Positions 1 to 4,665 of a stretch of DNA of 9,693 bases are shown here, piece after piece. Under the pieces are notes generated by a model. That model saw nothing but the letters and a program-made list of their open reading frames with translations, did not search any database and had not been told where the DNA came from. The stretch is from CAUPWF01 sp964367905 (lineage in GTDB: Bacteria; Bacillota; Clostridia; Lachnospirales; Lachnospiraceae), in assembly GCA_964367905.1 (NCBI GenBank), contig CAYIZP010000071.1, forward strand, positions 1 through 9,693, in the 5' to 3' direction. Both the position numbers and the translations under genes were made by a program. How positions within the stretch are numbered: position 1 is the stretch's first letter; each line of letters opens with the position of its first letter.

Positions 1-63
1 GAAATAGAAAAAGATATTAAGATAGAAGGTGAATTTGTTCGAAGATTTTCTAGTGGATTTTAA
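1..63 (+). CDS. 3' end of an unrecognised protein gene (partial)
   Basis: Frame 1 is open from the first base and ends at a TAA at 61-63, giving 20 codons that end in ...EGEFVRRFSSGF. The peptide is charged and reads like a normal protein C-terminus. Twenty open codons can occur by chance, so this is only a probable gene end. I do not recognise the family. The gene would run in the same direction as the aspS operon, and its stop lies about 30 nt before the -35 box of the next promoter. No GC-rich terminator hairpin is visible between the two. Confidence 0.4.
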   Translation, partial: EIEKDIKIEGEFVRRFSSGF

Positions 64-91
64 AAAGATTGTATTAAATTAAAAAAAGCCC

Positions 92-119
92 TTGCAATTT
101 AAAATGTATTTGTTATAAT
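92..119 (+). promoter_or_regulatory. Promoter of the T-box / aspS-gatCAB operon
   Basis: A -35 box TTGCAA (92-97) and a perfect -10 box TATAAT (114-119) are separated by 16 bp. A TG at 111-112 makes the -10 extended (TGTTATAAT). This is a consensus sigma-A-type promoter. Transcription should begin near 126, some 25 nt before the first conserved T-box sequence, which is the expected layout for a T-box leader. Confidence 0.85.
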
Positions 120-149
120 GTGCTTTATAATTAAAAAATGTAAAAGCAA

Positions 150-410
150 TGAAAGAGACTCTGTTTTTGATAACTTGACAGGAATTTGGCGTCACCGACT
201 GAGAGCGCTGATTAAGGGAAGAAAACAATAGGGAACACTCTGGAGCTGATTGGTCGAACAGTATTCCGTTAGGAAACTTAATAGGTCAATACGTGTACGC
301 GTTAAGTATGAAAGAGCGGAATGAATCCAAAGAAGGGTTTGTTCAATGCGGGTGGTACCGCGGATAGTGAATTGTCCGTCCCGAGATATGAGAATATCTC
401 GGGATTTTTT
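150..410 (+). promoter_or_regulatory. T-box leader, probable tRNA-Asn specificity
   Basis: The canonical T-box GCGGGTGGTACCGCGG lies at 348-363; its UGG(N)ACC core pairs with the CCA end of uncharged tRNA. It is followed by an intrinsic terminator (379-410), as in transcription-attenuating T-boxes. Upstream, the purine-rich AGGGAACACTCTGGAGC (230-246) has the form of the 3' side of the Stem I specifier loop. The triplet AAC at 234-236, followed by A237, is the best specifier candidate and codes Asn. Readings one base on (ACA or CAC) would be Thr or His, which does not suit the downstream genes. Asn specificity fits the ND-AspRS plus GatCAB operon exactly. The full Stem I/II/III fold was not computed, so the specifier is an inference while the T-box itself is secure. 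Confidence 0.93.
379..410 (+). terminator. T-box intrinsic terminator
   Basis: A perfect 11-bp stem TCCCGAGATAT (379-389) / ATATCTCGGGA (394-404) has a GAGA loop (390-393) and is followed directly by six T (405-410). The GTCC just upstream (374-377) and the 5' arm of this hairpin are where an antiterminator would compete. Read-through is expected when uncharged tRNA binds the T-box. Confidence 0.93.
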
Positions 411-437
411 GTCGTCTTTCGACTCTCCTTGAGATAA

Positions 438-461
438 TGCACTTTGGTATACCAAAGTGCA
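438..461. repeat. 24-bp perfect palindrome
   Basis: TGCACTTTGGTA (438-449) is followed directly by its reverse complement TACCAAAGTGCA (450-461) with no spacer. In DNA this is an ideal site for a dimeric regulator; in RNA it would form a stem of about 10 bp with a tight loop. It is not followed by a T run, so it is not an intrinsic terminator. Confidence 0.9.
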
Positions 462-502
462 AATGAAATTCAGAAGTTCAATAGTTAGATTTCAGTCCCA
501 CG

Positions 503-526
503 CTAATCACTCCGCTGATTAGTGAT
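503..526 (+). repeat. Hairpin with two registers
   Basis: CTAATCA (503-509) pairs with TGATTAG (516-522) around a CTCCGC loop. The overlapping arms ATCACT (506-511) and AGTGAT (521-526) give an alternative register that could be extended by CCC (497-499) with GGG (527-529) across an internal loop. Confidence 0.6.
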
Positions 527-550
527 GGGCTAGGGCGTGAAATTTATGAT

Positions 551-596
551 AAATCACGTCCCTCGCCGTAAGGCGACTTGTAAATGGACGTGATTT
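551..596 (+). repeat. Compound hairpin in the aspS leader
   Basis: The outer arms AAATCACGTCC (551-561) and GGACGTGATTT (586-596) are perfectly complementary over 11 bp. Inside lies TCGCC (563-567), loop GTAA, GGCGA (572-576). The 5' outer arm can instead pair with AGGGCGTGA (532-540), with one bulged base, so two folds are mutually exclusive. Confidence 0.75.
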
Positions 597-639
597 GTTG
601 CTTTTTGCAGGATCACGTAGTGTGACTGTGAAAAGCAAC
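597..639 (+). repeat. Hairpin just upstream of the aspS ribosome binding site
   Basis: GTTGCTTTT (597-605) is perfectly complementary to AAAAGCAAC (631-639). The apical part holds TCAC (613-616) / GTGA (622-625). The hairpin starts at the base after the 551-596 hairpin ends, so the two would stack end to end. It finishes 12 nt before the AGGAAG ribosome binding site of aspS. Confidence 0.75.
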
Positions 640-663
640 GTTAAGTATGAAAGGAAGATGAAG

Positions 664-1998
664 ATGGAATTTTTAACAGGTGTAAAACAAAAGGAAACAA
701 TGGAAATCAGTCAATTGCTATCAGACGATGTGGTGGGCAAGAAGGTTTTTGTGAATGGAGCTGTGCATACAGTTCGTGATATGGGCACGGTTGCGTTTGT
801 AATTCTTCGAAAGCGTGAAGGTTTGGTACAAGGTGTGTATCAAGAGGGGGGGTCAAACTTTAATGTAAAGAGTCTAAAAGAAGGTGCTACTGTAAGAATT
901 TATGGAGAAGTTAGCAAATCGGACAAAGCTCCTCACGGATTTGAAGTTTTAATAGAAGAGGTAACTGTGCTCAGTACTCCAGAAGCAGAGATGATGCCTC
1001 TTGCAATTTCAAAGTGGAAGATGAACACTTCATTAGAAGCAAAATTAAACTATCGACCAATTTCTCTGAGAAATATCAGAGAGCGTGCGAAGTTTAAGAT
1101 TCAGGAGGGGATTGTTCGAGGATTTAGAGACTTCCTATATGGGCAAGGATTTACAGAAATCCACACGCCAAAGATCGGAGCCAAAGGCGCAGAGGGTGGA
1201 GCGAATATCTTTAAACTGGATTACTTCCACAGACCAGCGGTGCTAGAACAAAGCCCACAGTTATACAAGCAAATGATGGTAGGGGTATTTGATCGCGTGT
1301 TTGAGACTGCGCCAGTTTTTCGTGCTGAGAAACATAATACGAAAAGACATCTAAACGAATATACGAGTCTGGATTTTGAGATGGGCTATATCGATAGTTT
1401 TGAGGATATCATGGCAATGGAAACAGGCTTTTTGCAATATACCATTGCGTTACTAGCAAGAGAGTACGAGAAAGAGTTGAAATTACTGGATATCATCTTG
1501 CCGAATGTAGATAAGATACCATCGGTAAAATTCAAAGATGCCAAGGAACTTGTTTCTGAGAAATACGGAAGAGCCATTAAGAATCCATTCGATTTGGAGC
1601 CAGAAGAAGAATTATTGATTGGACAATATTTCAAAGAAACTTGTGATGCAGACTTCGTATTCGTAACACATTATCCATCGAAGAAACGTCCGTTCTATGC
1701 AATGGATGATCCAGAGGATACAACATATACAGTAAGTTTTGACTTGCTATTCAAGGGATTGGAAATCACAACAGGTGGACAGCGTATTCACCAATATAGC
1801 AAGTTGGTAGAGAAGTTAGAAGCACGTGATATGACACAAGATGGTTTGGAACAATATCTAGCGTCATTCAAGCATGGAATGCCACCTCATGGAGGATTGG
1901 GAATTGGTCTTGAGAGACTTACCATGCAGTTAATCGGAGAAGAGAATGTGCGTGAAACTACATTGTTCCCAAGAGATATGAACCGCTTAGAACCATAA
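664..1998 (+). CDS. aspS: Aspartyl-tRNA synthetase, archaeal type, probably non-discriminating
   Basis: This 444-aa enzyme attaches aspartate to tRNA-Asp and, if non-discriminating, also to tRNA-Asn. Length and sequence match the short archaeal AspRS class (about 430-440 aa), not the common bacterial AspRS of about 590 aa with a GAD insertion. The N-terminal anticodon-binding OB fold covers about residues 20-105 and the class II catalytic core follows. Motif 2 is in FRAEKHNTKRHLNEYTSLDFE. Motif 3 is in the C-terminal GMPPHGGLGIGLERL region, and the chain ends at FPRDMNRLEP, so it is complete. His35 (GAVHTVRD) and Pro90 (KAPHGFEV) stand where discriminating archaeal enzymes have Trp and Lys; the His/Pro pair is the known signature of relaxed tRNA recognition. 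ATG 664 is chosen because AGGAAG (652-657) lies 6 nt upstream. ATG 658 and ATG 700 are possible alternatives. The frame stays open upstream to a TTG at 595, which is not credible as a start. Confidence 0.95.
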   Translation: MEFLTGVKQKETMEISQLLSDDVVGKKVFVNGAVHTVRDMGTVAFVILRKREGLVQGVYQEGGSNFNVKSLKEGATVRIYGEVSKSDKAPHGFEVLIEEVTVLSTPEAEMMPLAISKWKMNTSLEAKLNYRPISLRNIRERAKFKIQEGIVRGFRDFLYGQGFTEIHTPKIGAKGAEGGANIFKLDYFHRPAVLEQSPQLYKQMMVGVFDRVFETAPVFRAEKHNTKRHLNEYTSLDFEMGYIDSFEDIMAMETGFLQYTIALLAREYEKELKLLDIILPNVDKIPSVKFKDAKELVSEKYGRAIKNPFDLEPEEELLIGQYFKETCDADFVFVTHYPSKKRPFYAMDDPEDTTYTVSFDLLFKGLEITTGGQRIHQYSKLVEKLEARDMTQDGLEQYLASFKHGMPPHGGLGIGLERLTMQLIGEENVRETTLFPRDMNRLEP

Positions 1999-2013
1999 AT
2001 AAGGAGAGAATAG

Positions 2014-2177
2014 ATGTCGAATAAGATAACAGATGAAACAATTGATTATGTAGGAATCCTTGCAAAGCTTGAATTGTCGGCGGATGAGAGAGAAAAAGCA
2101 AAAGAAGATATGGAGAAGATGCTAGACTATATTGATACATTGAATGAATTGGATACAGAGGGTGTTGAGCCGATGTC
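2014..2177 (+). CDS. gatC: Asp-tRNA(Asn)/Glu-tRNA(Gln) amidotransferase subunit C, 3' end lost in gap
   Basis: GatC is the small subunit (about 95 aa) that wraps around GatA and holds the GatCAB complex together. The first 54 residues are visible and show the family pattern: a helical N-terminus with ILAKLELSADE, then MLDYIDTLNELDTEGVEPM. The last 40 or so residues fall in the run of N that begins at 2178. ATG 2014 has AAGGAG (2001-2006) 7 nt upstream and starts 15 nt after the aspS stop, so the two genes are cotranscribed. An open frame continues through the N run into gatA, but this is a chance of frame across a gap of unknown length and not a gene fusion. Confidence 0.92.
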
Positions 2178-2277
2178 NNNNNNNNNNNNNNNNNNNNNNN
2201 NNNNNNNNNNNNNNNNNNNNNNNNNNNNNNNNNNNNNNNNNNNNNNNNNNNNNNNNNNNNNNNNNNNNNNNNNNNNN
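2178..2277. other. Assembly gap (100 N)
   Basis: The run is exactly 100 N, the usual placeholder for a gap of unknown size. About 40 residues of GatC and about 240 residues of GatA are missing across it compared with usual family lengths. The true missing sequence is therefore about 0.85 kb. Coordinates downstream of this point are shifted relative to the real chromosome. Confidence 0.97.
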
Positions 2278-3006
2278 GCATTGGTAGATGATGTACAAGG
2301 GATGAAAGTGGGAATTCCAAAAGCATATTTCGAAGAAGGATTAGACCCAGAGATCAAGGCTAGTATTGAGAATGCAATCAAGGTATTAGAGGAAAAGGGT
2401 GCGATTGTAGAATGGTTTGATTTAGACCTAGTGAAATACGCAATTCCAGCATACTATGTCATTGCTTCGGCAGAGGCTAGTTCGAATCTAGAGCGTTTCG
2501 ACGGAGTGAAGTATGGCTATAGAACGAAAGAGTATAATGAATTGCATGCTATGTATAAAAAGACTAGATCAGAAGGATTTGGTGAGGAAGTGAAACATCG
2601 AATTATGCTTGGATCCTTCGTGTTGAGTTCAGGATATTATGACGCATATTACTTGAAAGCACTTCGGACAAAAGCGTTAATAAAAGAAGCATTTGATCAT
2701 GCGTTTCAGAAATACGACGTGATTCTAGCACCAGCAGCACCGACGACGGCACCAGAATTAGGAAAGAGTTTGGCGGATCCGATGAAGATGTATCTAAGCG
2801 ATATCTATACGATTGCAGTGAATCTGGCTGGATTACCAGGAATCTCTGTGCCAGTAGGTGTAGATAGCAAAGGGCTACCAATCGGGATGCAGTTAATCGG
2901 GGATTGTTATCAGGAGAAGAAGATTATTCGCGCAGCATATAGTTATGAGTGTGCATCGCAATCTAAGAAGATGAGAGCTCCAATTTGTACAAAGGAGGAA
3001 GTGTAG
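2278..3006 (+). CDS. gatA: Asp-tRNA(Asn)/Glu-tRNA(Gln) amidotransferase subunit A, 5' half lost in gap
   Basis: GatA is the amidase-signature subunit that hydrolyses glutamine and passes ammonia to GatB. The visible 242 residues match the C-terminal half of the family (about 485 aa in total). They include VKYGYR, RSEGFGEEVKHRI, SSGYYDAYYLKA, YDVILAPAAPTTA and NLAGLPGISVPVG followed by GLPIGMQLIG. The Lys-Ser-Ser catalytic triad and the glycine/serine-rich signature lie in the missing half, so activity cannot be judged here. The stop at 3004-3006 is 1 nt before gatB. AAGGAGG (2992-2998), the gatB ribosome binding site, lies inside the end of this gene, which suggests translational coupling. 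Confidence 0.95.
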   Translation, partial: ALVDDVQGMKVGIPKAYFEEGLDPEIKASIENAIKVLEEKGAIVEWFDLDLVKYAIPAYYVIASAEASSNLERFDGVKYGYRTKEYNELHAMYKKTRSEGFGEEVKHRIMLGSFVLSSGYYDAYYLKALRTKALIKEAFDHAFQKYDVILAPAAPTTAPELGKSLADPMKMYLSDIYTIAVNLAGLPGISVPVGVDSKGLPIGMQLIGDCYQEKKIIRAAYSYECASQSKKMRAPICTKEEV

Positions 3007-3007
3007 A

Positions 3008-4438
3008 ATGGCAAAACAATATGAAACAGTCATTGGACTAGAGGTCCATGTGGAATTGGCTACCAAGACGAAGATATTCTGTGGTTGTAGCACAGAATTT
3101 GGTGGTGCACCAAATAGCCATACTTGTCCAGTTTGTACAGGTATGCCAGGATCTCTTCCAGTGTTAAATAAACAAGTGGTGGAATATGCCATGGGTGTGG
3201 GATTAGCAGTCAATGGAACAATCACACAGGTTTGCAAATTCGACCGCAAGAATTATTTCTATCCAGACAATCCGCAGAACTATCAGATTTCACAGCTTTA
3301 TCTGCCGATTGTTCGTGATGGATATGTAGAGATTGAGGTAGGAGAAGAGTCTAAAAAGGTAAGAATTCATGAGATTCATATGGAGGAAGATGCAGGAAAA
3401 CTCATCCATGATGAATGGGAAGATGCATCACTAGTAGATTATAATCGAAGTGGAGTGCCACTTATAGAAATCGTATCAGAACCTGATATGCGCTCTGCAG
3501 ATGAGGTAATTGCTTATCTAGAGAAGCTACGTCTCATTATTCAATATCTCGGGGCATCGGATTGCAAGCTGCAAGAGGGTTCCATGAGAGCGGATGTTAA
3601 TATCTCAGTGAGAGAAATGGGAACTACCAAATTTGGAACACGTACCGAGATGAAAAACCTAAACTCTTTCAAGGCAATTGCAAGAGCAATCGAGGGAGAG
3701 ACAAAGCGTCAAATCGAGTTGATAGAAGAAGGGAAAGAAGTGATCCAAGAGACACGCCGATGGGATGACAACAAGGAATATTCTTACCCAATGAGATCCA
3801 AGGAAGATGCAAAAGATTATCGTTACTTCCCAGAGCCAGACCTTGTACCAATCCATATCAGTGATACATGGATAGAAGAAGTGAAGGCAAAAGAGCCAGA
3901 GTTTAGAACGGCAAAGATTGCAAGATATCAAGAGGAATTCGAGATACCGAAATACGATGCAGAAATCATCACAAACTCCAAGCACTTGGCAGATCTCTTC
4001 GAAGAGACAACAGCCCTATGCAAGAAGCCTAAGAAGGTTGCAAACTGGTTAATGGTAGAAACACTTCGCCTGATGAAGGATACAGGAATCGAAGCAGAGG
4101 AGTTGAAATTCTCCCCAGAGAACTTTGCAAAACTGATTCTCTTATTAGAGGAGAATGTTATCACGGGAAATGTTGCAAAAGATATCTTCAAGTTAATCTT
4201 CAATGATGATATAGATCCAGATCAGTATGTAGAAGACAACGGATTGAAGATGGTAAACGATGATGGTGCATTAAGAGCAACCATCGAACAAGTAATAGCT
4301 GAAAACCCACAATCGGTAACAGACTATCGAAATGGGAAAGAAAAAGCAATGGGATTCTTGGTTGGAAAAACCATGAGAGCAATGCAAGGAAAGGCAAATC
4401 CAGCGAAAGTAAATGAACTATTGAAGGAATTACTCTAA
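3008..4438 (+). CDS. gatB: Asp-tRNA(Asn)/Glu-tRNA(Gln) amidotransferase subunit B
   Basis: GatB binds the misacylated tRNA, activates the side-chain carboxylate of Asp (or Glu) with ATP, and amidates it with ammonia channelled from GatA. The protein is 476 aa, normal for the family, and complete. The N-terminal cradle domain opens with ETVIGLEVHVEL, with the metal-site residues Glu12 and His14. A zinc site of Cys25, Cys27, Cys40 and Cys43 (FCGCSTEFGG, HTCPVCTGMPG) follows. HMEEDAGKL and SGVPLIEIVSEPD are conserved core motifs. The helical and YqeY-like tail (about 330-476) ends in GFLVGKTMRAMQGKANP, the tRNA-binding tail pattern. ATG 3008 is supported by AAGGAGG (2992-2998) 9 nt upstream. This is the last gene of the operon. 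No clear U-tract terminator follows. Confidence 0.97.
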   Translation: MAKQYETVIGLEVHVELATKTKIFCGCSTEFGGAPNSHTCPVCTGMPGSLPVLNKQVVEYAMGVGLAVNGTITQVCKFDRKNYFYPDNPQNYQISQLYLPIVRDGYVEIEVGEESKKVRIHEIHMEEDAGKLIHDEWEDASLVDYNRSGVPLIEIVSEPDMRSADEVIAYLEKLRLIIQYLGASDCKLQEGSMRADVNISVREMGTTKFGTRTEMKNLNSFKAIARAIEGETKRQIELIEEGKEVIQETRRWDDNKEYSYPMRSKEDAKDYRYFPEPDLVPIHISDTWIEEVKAKEPEFRTAKIARYQEEFEIPKYDAEIITNSKHLADLFEETTALCKKPKKVANWLMVETLRLMKDTGIEAEELKFSPENFAKLILLLEENVITGNVAKDIFKLIFNDDIDPDQYVEDNGLKMVNDDGALRATIEQVIAENPQSVTDYRNGKEKAMGFLVGKTMRAMQGKANPAKVNELLKELL

Positions 4439-4477
4439 AATATACTGTAAAATTTAATAATAGTTCTGTCAAACAAA

Positions 4478-4568
4478 GGGGACAGTGGTAGGATGAGAGA
4501 AAGCTCATATCTCCGCTGTCCCAAACTGCGACATTTCCCCCGTCCCCAACTATCTCCCCCGTCCCCAA
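4478..4568. repeat. REP-like palindromic element, GGGGACAG/CTGTCCC type
   Basis: GGGACAG (4479-4485) pairs with CTGTCCC (4516-4522), and within this ATGAG (4493-4497) pairs with CTCAT (4504-4508) around AGAAAG. A C-rich tail with two GTCCCC motifs (4542-4547, 4561-4566) follows, each complementary to GGGGAC at 4478-4483. A GC-rich palindrome in an AT-rich intergenic region after an operon is what REP-type dispersed elements look like. It may help stabilise or end the gatB transcript. No U-tract follows, so it is not called a terminator. Copy number cannot be seen from one window. Confidence 0.55.
4536..4568. repeat. Two 14-nt direct repeats, C-rich, 19-nt period
   Basis: TCCCCCGTCCCCAA occurs at 4536-4549 and again, identical, at 4555-4568. 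On the - strand the pair gives four runs of four or five G separated by 2, 8 and 2 nt, which fits the general form of a G-quadruplex. Confidence 0.9.
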
Positions 4569-4600
4569 TTGATAGATTTTTATAGGAAATACATGATTTA

Positions 4601-4615
4601 TTGTATGTTTTACAA
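4601..4615. promoter_or_regulatory. Operator-like dyad upstream of the GH2 gene
   Basis: TTGTA (4601-4605) and TACAA (4611-4615) form an inverted repeat with 5 nt between arms, 51 nt before the GH2 start codon. TTGTAT (4601-4606) could also act as a weak -35, with TATGGT (4624-4629) as a poor -10 at 17 bp. The short arms make this a tentative call. It has no match to a CcpA cre site. Confidence 0.25.
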
Positions 4616-4665
4616 CACGGAGGTATGGTATGTTTGGCATATAAACATTGCGAGGAGGAAATACG

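Larger units (their letters stand above)
411..657 (+). other. Long structured post-terminator leader of unknown function
   Basis: About 250 nt separate the T-box terminator from the aspS start codon; in most T-box operons I know of this distance is much shorter. No convincing separate ORF with a ribosome binding site is present. The stretch is packed with inverted repeats: 438-461, 464-469/489-494, 503-509/516-522, 532-540/554-563, 551-561/586-596 with inner 563-567/572-576, and 597-605/631-639. Some of these exclude each other. It matches no riboswitch class I know. It could be a second regulatory leader, a tandem of small dispersed repeats, or an inserted miniature element. Confidence 0.6.

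Noticed and set aside
192..455. 87-codon ORF on the - strand across the T-box
   Set aside because: It is antisense to a secure T-box and terminator, shows no family resemblance, and its composition follows the RNA structure.
595..663. Upstream in-frame extension of aspS from TTG 595
   Set aside because: It lies in a hairpin, has no ribosome binding site, and would add 23 residues absent from the family. ATG 664 has a well-placed AGGAAG.
2014..3006. A 330-aa GatC-GatA fusion protein
   Set aside because: The middle is 100 N of unknown true length. The two ends belong to two separate well-known subunits.
4640..4645. TATAAA as the -10 box of the GH2 gene
   Set aside because: It would place the transcription start on the ribosome binding site, and no -35 box lies 16-18 bp upstream.
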